Source of the DNA: Lumbricus terrestris
Lineage: Eukaryota > Annelida > Clitellata > Crassiclitellata > Lumbricidae
DNA length: 64,000 bases
Assembly (NCBI GenBank): GCA_949752735.1
Contig: OX457046.1
Location: 29,588,177 to 29,652,176, forward strand
Direction of reading: 5' to 3'
Below, piece after piece: positions 36,170-47,929 of this stretch. Below the pieces are notes generated by a model. The model did not search any database and was not told the origin of the DNA. It saw nothing but the letters and a program-made list of their open reading frames with translations. The first letter of the stretch is position 1; each line of letters opens with the position of its first letter. The translations under genes were made by a program, and so were the position numbers.

Positions 36170-36410
36170 AACACGTGATGCCAATAGGTAAAGCTATTGG
36201 ACTGCTTGCGGTTCGAATCCCGTATACCCAGTGTTAAAAGAGTGTAAAAATAAGTGCCCGGACGCCCCTTACCTCTCCAAAAGAAGTGCCTGGACACCCC
36301 TTATATTCCCAGTCAGTGCTGGCCAATAAGTGGCAGGACGGCGTTCAGATTTTAAAATAAGTGCATGGACGCCGTCCATGACCGTGCAGGCACACTTTAA
36401 GCCCTGCGTA
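36170..36410 (+). mobile_element. tRNA-like head plus dispersed repeat R
   Basis: GGTAAAGCTATTGGACTGCTTGCGGTTCGAATCCCGTATACCC (36187-36229) has A-box and B-box spacing like a tRNA. It is followed by a unit with AATAAGTGCCCGGACGCCCC, AAGAAGTGCCTGGACACCCC, CAGTGCTGGCCAATAAGTGGCAGGACGG and GCATGGACGCCGTCCATGACC. The same repeat, on the minus strand, occupies 60308-60862. CATGGACGCCGTCCATG is a 17-base near-perfect palindrome. A SINE is likely. The tRNA-like part is too imperfect for a functional tRNA gene. Confidence 0.65.
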
Positions 36411-37140
36411 TGCCCCTGGGCTTAGCCCTTCCTTCATTCCCTAGTATAGGTGGCAGCTAAAGTAGGCCTACCAACGGTCGAAGACTTGTAGCCATTTTGA
36501 CAGAAACGCCGGAGAAGCATGCTCTGGACGAGGAAAACAAGGCAAAAAAATCCAGAACAAGAATAAACCCCAAATAAAAAAGAACTTTGTTGTGTAAAGA
36601 AAGAAATAAGTCGACGGGATAAAGAAAACTAGGCCTACACGGAGAAACAAAAGGCTAGCAAGAAAAAAAGAAAGTAACAAACAGAAGATTCTTCAGAAAG
36701 AAGTAGCCTAGTGCCTACTTCGGAAGCTGGCGATACTTTTATTTTGTAGCCTTTTGTTGATGCTGTCGGAAGCAGAAAGAAAAAATATCCAACGTGTGCT
36801 TTGTAAAAAGTTGTCTCAAGTACGCTGATTGCACTGTGAATTATTTCTGCAATAACTGTGATTCAGGCGACTTGGAATAACAATAGACTGCATTGTCATG
36901 TGTTGTGTTACAGTCAACCCCCAGTGCTAAAAGTGTTGTTACCCCCTCCGATCTTGTTACAACCAACCCCAAGCCGGCGGAGCAAGTTGTAACACTATAA
37001 AATATTTTAGCCTCGGTCTCCCTTGCATAGAGCGTCGCCCTGCATGGCTACAGCTTTGTGATTAATGTTCTTGTGAATTTATTGAATTGCATAACTTGTA
37101 GGCTACATGTACAACGCAGTGCATTTGCTTGCATTTAACT
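36411..37140. other. Low-copy DNA, no gene recognised
   Basis: The stretch holds several TAGGCCTA words (near 36463 and 36630), an A-rich section at 36540-36680 and ordinary sequence. I see no coding signature or repeat structure. Confidence 0.5.
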
Positions 37141-37144
37141 AAAG

Positions 37145-37217
37145 AATTATTATTGTTATTGTTATTACTATTGTGTTGTTATTATTATTATTATGTGCAT
37201 TATTATTATTATTACAA
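37145..37217. repeat. ATT trinucleotide microsatellite
   Basis: Imperfect TTA/TTG repeats (ATTATTGTTATTGTTATTAC, then TTATTATTATTATTATG). Confidence 0.9.
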
Positions 37218-37425
37218 AGGCAATGTGGAAGAAAAACAGATGGCGTTTCCTCGTTGAACTGCTACCGAAATTTTCTGGAAAAAGGTAGCTTGTCTCGAGT
37301 CTGTCCTGTGTCGCCTCGGTCAGCCTCCGTCCCAAGTCTAGCACAAAATAAAGTCCTTCTGAACTCCAGGAACCGCTGGATTCCAATGCCACCACCACGA
37401 AGGCGTGTGTCCTGGTGATTGCGGT
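37218..37425 (-). pseudogene. Retroelement polyprotein C-terminal relic
   Basis: On the minus strand one frame reads LESSGSWSSEGLYFVLDLGR and RLTEATQDRLETSYLF. After a one-base shift near 37277 the next frame reads QKISVAVQRGNAICFSS. I recognise this combination (GSWS-x-EGL, DLGRRLTEAT, Q-x-ISVAVQRGNA) as the C-terminal end of retroelement open frames common in aquatic animal genomes. The clade cannot be fixed from this short piece. It is frameshifted and lacks a catalytic domain. Confidence 0.6.
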
Positions 37426-37496
37426 GTACAACCGCAATTATTATCAGGGTATATGAGACTGATACTTTGGCCTTTAACTGGAGTTTGTGAGGGTGA

Positions 37497-38831
37497 CACG
37501 AAACGAAGTATTCCCCTGAAAGCTATCCGGGGGGGATGAATTAATCTATCCCACCGGATGGAATTAACGGTAACTTATTAACCGGTCTATACTATGCGGG
37601 GGATAGACCATTCTATCCCCTTTTTTGAAAAATGCACATAATAAAATGTTTTATGCTGAAATCAAAATGTAAAGTGACTCTAATTGTTGTACGTGTCCTA
37701 AAGCAATGCTCAGATAGAGGCAACTCGAATTTATTTATAGTGACTCCGAGTGTTCTTAAGTGTTTTAAGTGCTCTAAAAACAGGGCAAAACAAATTACCT
37801 AGGGGGTCATTGCATAATTACGTAACGCTCGAGGGTGGGTGGGTGGGGTCATTGAAAACGTTACGTGGGTGGGTGGGGGAGCTAAACGTTACGTAACGCT
37901 ATGAAAAAATTAATGAATATTAAATATTAAATTACCATCGAATGACAGTTCAGATAATGATGTGATCGAAGTTTAAACTTCGTGACATGAATTGATTTAA
38001 AACGTAACGGAAGTAGGTCTACATACCTGAAAAAGATGCGGCAGCAGACACCTGGTTACATGCCGGTTCAGCATTATATCTAGTCTATTCTCCCGTTTGT
38101 GCAAATCTGAAACCACTGTTCGAATTGTTTGGATTCATGATAGTTTTGCCACAGGAACAATTAACTCACGTGTTGGGGGCCTAATTCCCGTTGGATTCCT
38201 GACATCGAAGAACCACTTTGAAGCATATTTTACTTAGTGGACACGAATTTCAAACATCTAAAATTGATGCTCAACAGAACTCAGCAATATTTCTATCAAT
38301 AATTATAGAAGTGTCCAGACAAAACAAAGTTCATCTTAATTTTGATTAATTATTAATGAGCAATTTAGTCCGTGAAACTTTTCAGCAGTATGTACAATTT
38401 TACTCTTGATGCATTTAAAACATGACTGTCACTTATATAAATAAAACATTCTGTATTTTGTAGGCCTAGCGTACTGTCAAATTAGCCTATAAGCTTAATT
38501 CACATAGGCCTACTAAGCTATATATTAATTCTCTATGAAAGTATGAATAACGCACTAGACCTAAATCTCAACTGATTTTTCGTAACAATCGTTACGTAAC
38601 GCTGGGGAGGGTGGGTGGGTGGGTCAAGGGAAACGTTACGAAGCGTTACAGGGTGGGTGGGTGGGTCGAAAACGGTCATTTTCAGCGTTACGTAATTATG
38701 CAATGACCCCTAGTAGGAATAAACATACCTGTTAGTGTCATTGTTCAAGAACAAAGCAGATGAAAATTAATTTGCAAAAAAATACACGCGGGCGGGGGAT
38801 ACAATTAATACGGGGGATACTCTATTTCGTG
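37497..38831. mobile_element. Older inverted-repeat element hosting a nested transposon
   Basis: The left end CACGAAACGAAGTATTCCCC (37497-37516) resembles the reverse complement of the right end, CACGAAATAGAGTATCCCCC (38831-38812). Both are followed inward by ATTAAT and TATCCC blocks. Several GGGGGATA motifs occur on both sides (37605, 38786, 38812). The Harbinger-like element at 37803-38710 lies wholly inside. No clear target duplication was found, so the call is tentative. Confidence 0.45.
37803..38710. mobile_element. Non-autonomous DNA transposon, Harbinger-like, 908 bp
   Basis: The ends are perfect 27-bp inverted repeats at 37803-37829 and 38684-38710, starting GGGGTCATTGCATAATTACG. The flanks are TAG on both sides (37800-37802 and 38711-38713), a 3-bp target duplication as made by PIF/Harbinger elements, although TAG is not the commonest target. 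Inside each end lie AACGTTACG and TTACGTAACG words and tracts of GGGTGGGTGGGTGGG (37833-37848, 37867-37879, 38604-38623, 38651-38665). The interior is AT-rich and has no transposase frame, so it must have been moved by a partner. Confidence 0.85.
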
Positions 38832-38842
38832 ACAGGCGTAAC

Positions 38843-38871
38843 TTCATTGGAGAATATTATTCTCCAATGAA
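38843..38871. other. Perfect 29-base palindrome
   Basis: TTCATTGGAGAATA, a central T, then TATTCTCCAATGAA. It sits 12 bp outside the right end of the older element at 37497-38831. It could be a remnant terminus or a small fold-back. No function is evident. Confidence 0.85.
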
Positions 38872-39177
38872 ACTAAACCGGTGACATTCTGAAGCCTGGA
38901 TGACAGATAAGTTGACAGGTAGCCTGATCATTTCACCCGCTCATATCGATAGGCAGTGTAACCGATTTTCGTAGGCCTAATCGCTAACTCTGAACTTCTA
39001 CAGCGCCAACAAAGACAGGTCGTAATTATTAGCTCTAAGTGAACGAGTCAAAGTTATGTAATACAACCTGCATTTATGCAATATGGAACACTCCTAGATT
39101 TTGTGCCAATAAGAATTTGGAGGCCAACAACTTAATTGGTCGGTCGCACCAAACCAAAGAGTTCCAATCAGAGATCG
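38872..39177. other. Low-copy flank of the CpG minisatellite
   Basis: No gene or repeat seen. The last 100 bp contain CCAATAAG (39101) and TTCCAATCAG (39162), which are CCAAT-like words upstream of the TATA-like box at 39178. Confidence 0.4.
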
Positions 39178-39187
39178 TATAAAAAGG
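39178..39187 (+). promoter_or_regulatory. TATA-box-like element before the minisatellite
   Basis: TATAAAAAGG lies about 40 bp before the first minisatellite unit and about 15 bp after a CCAAT-type word. The spacing would place a start near TAGTCCGAGG (39199-39208). If it works, a transcript would run into the CpG-rich array. This rests on the motif alone. Confidence 0.3.
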
Positions 39188-39218
39188 ACCACGCAATTAG
39201 TCCGAGGTAGAGTAAAAA

Positions 39219-42200
39219 CTTTCTCGGTTTCGGCATATAAACCGCCGCCGCCCTCATTTTTTTGGCCTCCGCGTATGAACCTCGCCGCCCTCATTTTCTC
39301 GGTTTCGGCATATAAACCGCCGCCGCCCTCATTTTCTCGGCCTCCGCGTATGAACCTCGCCGCCCTCATTTTCTCGGTTTCGGCATATAAACCGCCGCCG
39401 CCCTCATTTTCTCGGTTTCGGCGTACGAACCGGCGCCCTCAATTTCTCGGTTTCGGCATATATTCGGCCGCCACCCTCACTTTCTCAGTTTCGGCATATA
39501 AACGGCCGCCGCCCTCATGTTCTCGGTTTCGGCATATAAGCGGCCGCCGTCCTTATTTTCTCGGTTTCGGCATATAAACGGCCGCCGCCCTCATTTTCAC
39601 GGTTTCGGCGTATGAACCGCCGCCCTCATTTTCTCGGTTTCGGCGTATGAACCGCCGCCGCCCTCATTTTCTCGGTTTCGGCATATAAACCGCCGCCGCC
39701 CTCATTTTCTCGGTTTCGGCATATAAACTGCCGCCGCCCTCATTTTCTCGGTTTCGGCGTATGAACCGCCGTCGCCCTCTTTTTCTCGGTTTCAGCATAT
39801 AAACGGCCGCCGCCCTCATTTTCTCGGTTTCGGCATATAACTGCCGCCGCCCTCATTTTCTCGGTTTCGGCGTATGAACCGCCGCCGCCCTCATTTTCTC
39901 GGTTTCGGCATATAAACCGCCGCCGCCCTCATTTTCTCGGTTTCGGCATATAAACTGCCGCCGCCCTCATTTTCTCGGTTTCGGCATATAAACCGCCGCC
40001 GCCCTCATTTTCTCGGTTTCGGCATATAAACCGCCGCCGCCCTCATTTTCTCGGTTTCGGCATATAAACCGCCGCCGCCCTCATTTTCTCGGTTTCGGCA
40101 TATAAACCGCCGCCGCCCTCATTTTCTCGGTTTCGGCATATAAACTGCCGCCGCCCTCATTTTCTCGGTTTCGGCGTATGAACCGCCGCCGCCCTCTTTT
40201 TCTCGGTTTCAGCATATAAACGGCCGCCGCCCTCATTTTCTCGGTTTCGGCATATAAACTGCCGCCGCCCTCATTTTCTCGGTTTCGGCGTATGAACCGC
40301 CGCCGCCCTCATTTTCTCGGTTTCGGCATATAAACCGCCGCCGCCCTCATTTTCTCGGTTTCGGCATATAAACTGCCGCCGCCCTCATTTTCTCGGTTTC
40401 GGCATATAAACCGCCGCCGCCCTCATTTTCTCGGTTTCGGCATATAAACCGCCGCCGCCCTCATTTTCTCGGTTTCGGCATATAAACGGCCGCCGCCCTC
40501 ATTTTCTCGGTTTCGGCGTATGAACCGCCGCCCTCATTTGCTTGGTTTCGGCATATAAACCGCTGCCGTCCTCTTTTTCTCGGTTTCGGCAAATAAAGAG
40601 CCGCCGCCCTCATTTTCTCGGTTTCGGCATATAAACGGCCGCCGCTCTCATTTTCTCGGTTTCGGCGTATGAACCGCCGCCCTCATTTTCTCGGTTTCGG
40701 CATATAAACGGCCGCCGCTCTCATTTTCTCGGTTGCGGCGTATGAACCGCCGCCCTCATTTTCTCGGTTTCGGCATATAAACCGCCGCCACCCTCATTTT
40801 CTCGGTTTCGGCACATAAGCGGCCGCCGCTCTCATTTTCTCGGTTTCGGCGTATATACCGCCGCCGCCCTTATTTTCTCGGTTTCGGCATATAAACGGCC
40901 GCCGCCCTCATTTTCTCGGTTTTGGCATATAAACCGCCGCCGCCCTCATTTTCTCGGTTTCGGCATATAAACGGCCGCCGCCCTCATTTTCTCGGTTTCG
41001 GCGAATGAACCGCCGCCCTCATTTTTTCGGTTTCGGCATATAAACGGCCGCCGCCCTCATTTTCTCGGTTTCGGCGTATGAACCGCCGCCTTCTTTTTCT
41101 CGGTTTCGGCATATAAACGGCCGCCGCCCTGTTTTTCACGGTTTCGGCGTATGAACCGCCGCCCTATTTTTCACGGTTTCGGCGTATGAACGTGCGCCGA
41201 ACTCATTTTCTCGGTTTCGGCATATAAACGGCCACAGCCCTCAATTTCTCGGTTTCGGCATATAAACGGCCGCCGCCCTCATTTTGTCGGTTTCGGCGTA
41301 TGAACCGCCGCCGCCCTCATTTTCTCGGTTTCGGCATATAACCGCCGCCGCCCTCATTTTCTCGGTTTCGGCATATAAACGGCCGCCGCCCTCATTTTCT
41401 CGGTTTCGGCGTATGAACCGCCGCCCTCATTTTCTCAGTTTCGGCACATAAACAGCTGCCGTCCTCATTTTCTCGGTTTCGGCATATAAAGCGCCGCCGC
41501 CCTCATTTTCTCGGTTTCGGCGTATGAACCGCCGCCCTCATTTTTTCGGTTTCGGCATATAAACCGTCGCCGCCCTCATTTTCTCGGTTTCGGTGTATGA
41601 ACCGCCGCCCTCATTTTTCACGGTTTCGGCGTATGAACGTGCGCCGAACTCATTTTCTCGGTTTCGGCATATAAACGGCCACCGCCCTCAATTTCTCGGT
41701 TTCGGCATATAAACGGCCGCCGCCCTCATTTTGTCGGTTTCGGCGTATGAACCGCCGCCGCCCTCATTTTCTCGGTTTCGGCATATAACCGCCGCCGCCC
41801 TCATTTTCTCGGTTTCGGCATATAAACGGCCGCCGCCCTCATTTTCTCGGTTTCGGCGTATGAACCGCCGCCCTCATTTTCTCGGTTTCGGCATATAAGC
41901 GGCCGCCGCCCTCATTTTCTCGGTTTCGGCGTATGAACCGCCGCCGCCCTCATTTTCTCGGTTTCGGCGTATGAACCGGCGCCCTCATTTTCTCGGTTTC
42001 GGCATATAAACCTCCGCCGCCCTCATTTTTTCGGTTTCGGCATATAAACGGCCGCCGCTCTCATTTTCTCGGTTTCGGCATATGAACCGCCGCCCTCATT
42101 TTTTCGGTTTCGGCATATAAACCGCCGCCGCCCTCATTTTCTCGGTTTCGGCGTACGAACCGGCGCCCTCAATTTCTCGGTTTCGGCATATATTCGGCCG

Positions 42201-45200
42201 CCACCCTCACTTTCTCAGTTTCGGCATATAAACCGCCGCCACACTCATTTTTTCGGTTTCGGCATATAAACGGCCGCCGCCCTCATTTTCTCGGTTTCGG
42301 CATATGAACGGCCGCCGCCCTCATTTTTTCGGTTTCGGCGTATGAACCGGCGCCCTCATTTTCTCGGTTTCGGCATATAAACCTCCGCCGCCCTCATTTT
42401 TTCGGTTTCGGCATATAAACGGCCGCCGCTCTCATTTTCTCGGTTTCGGCATATGAACCGCCGCCCTCATTTTTTCGGTTTCGGCATATAAACCGCCGCC
42501 GCCCTCATTTTCTCGGTTTCGGCGTACGAACCGGCGCCCTCAATTTCTCGGTTTCGGCATATAAACGGCCGCCACCCTCATTTTCTCGGTTTCGGCATAT
42601 AAACCGCCGCCACCCTCGTTTTCTCGGTTGCGGCGTATGAACCGCCGCCCTCATTTTCTCGGTTTCGGCATATAAACGGCCGCCGCCCTCATTTTCTCGG
42701 TTTCGGCGTATGAACCGCCGCCTTCTTTTTCTCGGTTTCGACATATAAACGGCCGCCGCCCTCATTTTATCGGTTTCGGCATATAAACGGCCACCGCCCT
42801 CATTTTCTCGGTTTCGGCATATAAACGGCCGCCGCCCTCATTTTCTCGGTTTCGGCATATTAACGGCCGCCGCCCTCATTTTCTCGGTTTCGGCGTATGA
42901 ACCGCCGCCTTCTTTTTCTCGGTTTCGACATATAAACGGCCGCCGCCCTCATTTTATCGGTTTCGGCATATAAACGGCCACCGCCCTCATTTTCTCGGTT
43001 TCGGCATATAAACGGCCGCCGCCCTCATTTTCTCGGTTTCGGCATATAAACGGCCGCCGCTCTCATTTTCTCGGTTTCGGCATATAAACGGCCGCCGCTC
43101 TCATTTTCTCGGTTTCGGCATATGAACCGCTGCCCTCATTTTTTCGGTTTCGGCATATAAACCGCCGCCGCCCTCATTTTCTCGGTTTCGGCGTACGAAC
43201 CGGCGCCCTCAATTTCTCGGTTTCGGCATATAAACGGCCGCCACCCTCACTTTCTCGGTTTCGGCATATAAACGGCCGCCGCCCTCATTTTCTCGGTTTC
43301 GGCATATAAACGGCCGCCACCCTCACTTTCTCGGTTTAGGCATATGAACGGCCGCCGCCCTCATTTTCTTGGTTTCGGCATATAAACCGCCGCCGGCCTC
43401 ATTTTCTCGGTTTCGGCGTTCGAACCGGCGCCCTCACTTTCTCGGTTTCGGCATATAAACGGCCGCCGCCCTCATTTTCTCGGTTTCGGCGTATGAACCG
43501 CCGCCGCCCTCATTTTCTCGGTTTCGGCATATAAACCGCCGCCGCCCTCATTTTCTCGGTTTCGGCATATAAACCGCCGCCGCCCTCATTTTCTCGGTTT
43601 CGGCATATAAACGGCCGCCGCCCTCATTTTCTCGGTTTCGGCGTATGAACCGCCGCCCTCATTTGCTTGGTTTCGGCATATAAACCGCTGCCGTCCTCTT
43701 TTTCTCGGTTTCGGCAAATAAAGCGCCGCCGCCCTCATTTTCTCGGTTTCGGCATATAAACCGCCGCCGCCCTCGTTTTCTCGGTTGCGGCGTATGAACC
43801 GCCGCCCTCATTTTCTCGGTTTCGGCATATAAACGGCCGCCGCCCTCATTTTCTCGGTTTCGGCGTATGAACCGCCGCCTTCTTTTTCTCGGTTTCGGCA
43901 TATAAACCGACGCCACCCTCATTTTCTCGGTTTCGGCGTATGAACCGCCGCCCTCATTTTCTCGGTTTCGGCATATAAACGGCCGCCGCCCCCTTTTTCA
44001 CGGTTTCGGCGTATGAACCGCCGCCCTCATTTTCTCGGTTTCGGCATGTAAACCGCTGCCGTCTTCATTTTCTCGGTTTCGGCAAATAAAGCGCCGCCGC
44101 CCTCATTTTCTCGGTTTCGGCATATAAACCGCCGCCGCCCTCATTTTCTCGGTTTCGGCATATAAACGGCCGCCACCCTCATTTTCTCGGTTTCGGCGTA
44201 TGAACCGCCGCCCTCATTTTCTCGGTTTCGGCATATAAACCGCTGCCGTCTTCATTTTCTCGGTTTCGGCAAATAAAGCGCCGCCGCCCTCATTTTCTCG
44301 GTTTCGGCATATAAACCGCCGACGCCCTCATTTTCTCGGTTTCGGCATATAAACGGCCGCCGCTCTCATTTTCTCGGTTTCGGCGTATGAACCGCCGCCC
44401 TCATTTTCTCGGTTTCGGCACATAAACAGCTGCCGTCCTCATTTTCTCGGTTTCGGCATATAAAGCGCCACCGCCCTCATTTGCTTGGTTTCGGCATATA
44501 AACGGCCGCCACCCTCATTTTCTCGGTTTCGGCGTATGAACCGCCGCCCTCATTTTCTCGGTTTCGGCACATAAACAGCTGCCGTCCTCATTTTCTCGGT
44601 TTCGGCATATAAAGCGCCACCGCCCTCATTTGCTTGGTTTCGGCATATAAACGGCCGCCACCCTCATTTTCTCGGTTTCGGCGTATGAACCGCCGCCCTC
44701 ATTTTCTCGGTTTCGGCATATAAGCGGCCGCCGCCCTCATTTTATCGGTTTCGGCATATGAACCGTCGCCTTCAATTTCTCGGTTTCGCCATGTAAACGG
44801 CCGCCGCCCTTATTTTCTCGGTTTCGGCGTATATACCGCCGCCGTCATTTTCTCGGTTTCGGCATGTAAACTGCCGCCCTCAATTTCTCGGTTTCGGCAT
44901 ATATTCGGCCGCCACCCTCACTTTCTCAGTTTCGGCATATAAACCGCCGCCACACTCATTTTTTCGGTTTCGGCATATAAACGGCCGCCGCCCTCATTTT
45001 CTCGGTTTCGGCATATGAACGGCCGCCGCCCTCATTTTTTCGGTTTCGGCGTATGAACCGGCGCCCTCATTTTCTCGGTTTCGGCATATAAACCTCCGCC
45101 GCCCTCATTTTTTCGGTTTCGGCATATAAACGGCCGCCGCTCTCATTTTCTCGGTTTCGGCATATGAACCGCCGCCCTCATTTTTTCGGTTTCGGCATAT

Positions 45201-47518
45201 AAACCGCCGCCGCCCTCATTTTCACGGTTTCGGCGTACGAACCGGCGCCCTCAATTTCTCGGTTTCGGCATATAAACGGCCGCCACCCTCATTTTCTCGG
45301 TTTCGGCATATAAACCGCCGCCACCCTCGTTTTCTCGGTTGCGGCGTATGAACCGCCGCCCTCATTTTCTCGGTTTCGGCATATAAACGGCCGCCGCCCT
45401 CATTTTCTCGGTTTCGGCGTATGAACCGCCGCCTTCTTTTTCTCGGTTTCGACATATAAACGGCCGCCGCCCTCATTTTATCGGTTTCGGCATATAAACG
45501 GCCACCGCCCTCATTTTCTCGGTTTCGGCATATAAACGGCCGCCGCCCTCATTTTCTCGGTTTCGGCATATTAACGGCCGCCGCCCTCATTTTCTCGGTT
45601 TCGGCGTATGAACCGCCGCCTTCTTTTTCTCGGTTTCGACATATAAACGGCCGCCGCCCTCATTTTATCGGTTTCGGCATATAAACGGCCACCGCCCTCA
45701 TTTTCTCGGTTTCGGCATATAAACGGCCGCCGCCCTCATTTTCTCGGTTTCGGCATATAAACGGCCGCCGCTCTCATTTTCTCGGTTTCGGCATATAAAC
45801 GGCCGCCGCTCTCATTTTCTCGGTTTCGGCATATGAACCGCTGCCCTCATTTTTTCGGTTTCGGCATATAAACCGCCGCCGCCCTCATTTTCTCGGTTTC
45901 GGCGTACGAACCGGCGCCCTCAATTTCTCGGTTTCGGCATATAAACGGCCGCCACCCTCACTTTCTCGGTTTCGGCATATAAACGGCCGCCGCCCTCATT
46001 TTCTCGGTTTCGGCATATAAACGGCCGCCACCCTCACTTTCTCGGTTTAGGCATATGAACGGCCGCCGCCCTCATCTTCTTGGTTTCGGCATATAAACCG
46101 CCGCCGGCCTCATTTTCTCGGTTTCGGCGTTCGAACCGGCGCCCTCACTTTCTCGGTTTCGGCATATAAACGGCCGCCGCCCTCATTTTCTCGGTTTCGG
46201 CGTATGAACCGCCGCCGCCCTCATTTTCTCGGTTTCGGCATATAAACCGCCGCCGCCCTCATTTTCTCGGTTTCGGCATATAAACCGCCGCCGCCCTCAT
46301 TTTCTCGGTTTCGGCATATAAACGGCCGCCGCCCTCATTTTCTCGGTTTCGGCGTATGAACCGCCGCCCTCATTTGCTTGGTTTCGGCATATAAACCGCT
46401 GCCGTCCTCTTTTTCTCGGTTTCGGCAAATAAAGCGCCGCCGCCCTCATTTTCTCGGTTTCGGCATATAAACCGCCGCCGCCCTCGTTTTCTCGGTTGCG
46501 GCGTATGAACCGCCGCCCTCATTTTCTCGGTTTCGGCATATAAACGGCCGCCGCCCTCATTTTCTCGGTTTCGGCGTATGAACCGCCGCCTTCTTTTTCT
46601 CGGTTTCGGCATATAAACCGACGCCACCCTCATTTTCTCGGTTTCGGCGTATGAACCGCCGCCCTCATTTTCTCGGTTTCGGCATATAAACGGCCGCCGC
46701 CCCCTTTTTCACGGTTTCGGCGTATGAACCGCCGCCCTCATTTTCTCGGTTTCGGCATGTAAACCGCTGCCGTCTTCATTTTCTCGGTTTCGGCAAATAA
46801 AGCGCCGCCGCCCTCATTTTCTCGGTTTCGGCATATAAACCGCCGCCGCCCTCATTTTCTCGGTTTCGGCATATAAACGGCCGCCACCCTCATTTTCTCG
46901 GTTTCGGCGTATGAACCGCCGCCCTCATTTTCTCGGTTTCGGCATATAAACCGCTGCCGTCTTCATTTTCTCGGTTTCGGCAAATAAAGCGCCGCCGCCC
47001 TCATTTTCTCGGTTTCGGCATATAAACCGCCGACGCCCTCATTTTCTCGGTTTCGGCATATAAACGGCCGCCGCTCTCATTTTCTCGGTTTCGGCGTATG
47101 AACCGCCGCCCTCATTTTCTCGGTTTCGGCACATAAACAGCTGCCGTCCTCATTTTCTCGGTTTCGGCATATAAAGCGCCACCGCCCTCATTTGCTTGGT
47201 TTCGGCATATAAACGGCCGCCACCCTCATTTTCTCGGTTTCGGCGTATGAACCGCCGCCCTCATTTTCTCGGTTTCGCCATGTAAACGGCCGCCGCCCTT
47301 ATTTTCTCGGTTTCGGCGTATATACCGCCGCCGTCATTTTCTCGGTTTCGGCATGTAAACTGCCGCCCTCATTTTCTCGGTTTCGGCATATAAGCGGCCG
47401 CCGCCCTCATTTTCGCGGTTTTGGCATATTCCGCTGCCCTAGTTTTCTCGGTTTCGATATATAAACCGCCGCCCTCATTTACTCGATTTCGGCACGTAAA
47501 CTGCCGTCGCCCTCATTA
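39219..47518. repeat. CpG-rich 32-36-bp minisatellite, 8.3 kb
   Basis: About 240 head-to-tail units. The long form is CCGCCGCCCTCATTTTCTCG plus GTTTCGGCATATAAA (35 bp). The short form has CCGCCCTC and GGCGTATGAA (32 bp). Other variants have GGCCGCC, GCTTGG, TTTTTCACGG and GGCAAATAAAG. Each unit carries about four to seven CpG sites, and the dominant form contains CATATAAA, a TATA-like word. Open frames on both strands (for example minus-strand 43659-43922, rich in RRRFIRRNRENEGGG) come from runs of units whose lengths sum to multiples of three. The related motif on the minus strand after 48262 suggests that the family once extended further. Confidence 0.97.
42170..47365. repeat. Internal tandem duplication in the minisatellite, 2711-bp offset
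   Basis: Order and variants of units in about 42170-44880 recur in about 44881-47365. Landmarks are 2711 bp apart (42765 and 45476, 43659 and 46370, 43922 and 46633). The CATATATTCGGCCGCCACCCTC variant marks the start of both copies (42187 and 44898), and CATGTAAACTGCCGCCCTC marks the end of both. The second copy is about 220 bp shorter, lacking a set of units present near 44560-44780. Smaller offsets of about 417 and 480 bp are visible near 39730/40140 and 41160/41630. Confidence 0.9.
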
Positions 47519-47840
47519 TGGGTAGCCAACAGGGAGTAACTGTGACCTGCTTTGGGTAGCCAACAGACTAACTGTGACCTGTTTTGGGTAGCCAACAGGG
47601 AGTAACTGGAATCTACTTTGGGTAGCCACCAGGGAGTAACTGTGACCTGCTTTGGGTGGCCAACAGGGAGTAACTGTGACCTGCTTTGGGTAGCCAGTAG
47701 GGTGTAACTGTGACCTTGTTTGGGTAGCCAGCAGGGAGTAACTGTGACCTGCTTTGGGTGGTCAACAGGGAGTAACTGTGACCTGCTTTGGTTAGCCAAC
47801 GCGTAGTAAGTGTGATCCGCTTTGGGTAGCCATCCTGAAA
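47519..47840. repeat. 34-bp minisatellite
   Basis: About nine units of GGGTAGCCAACAGGGAGTAA then CTGTGACCTGCTTT. They begin where the CpG minisatellite stops. Variants include GTGGCC, GTGGTC and a shortened unit near 47555. Minus-strand open frames (WLPKAGHSYSLLA) are a by-product of the 102-bp tripled period. Confidence 0.95.
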
Positions 47841-47929
47841 TAACTGTGAAAAAAACAAGATTTTCCATCTAGAAAAACCCTAAGAAAACGCAGGTTGAAG
47901 AAACAAAGATTTTTCACCTAAGAAATCCC

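Noticed and set aside
36187..36229. Functional tRNA gene
   Set aside because: A and B boxes are present, but the stems do not close well and the sequence continues into a dispersed repeat, so it fits a SINE head.
42505..46633. Arginine-rich minus-strand proteins such as RRRFIRRNRENEGGG
   Set aside because: They lie wholly in the CpG minisatellite, with starts and stops set by unit-length variants.
39219..47518. CRISPR array
   Set aside because: The repeats of 32-36 bp are directly adjacent with no unique spacers, and the window is eukaryotic. It is a minisatellite.
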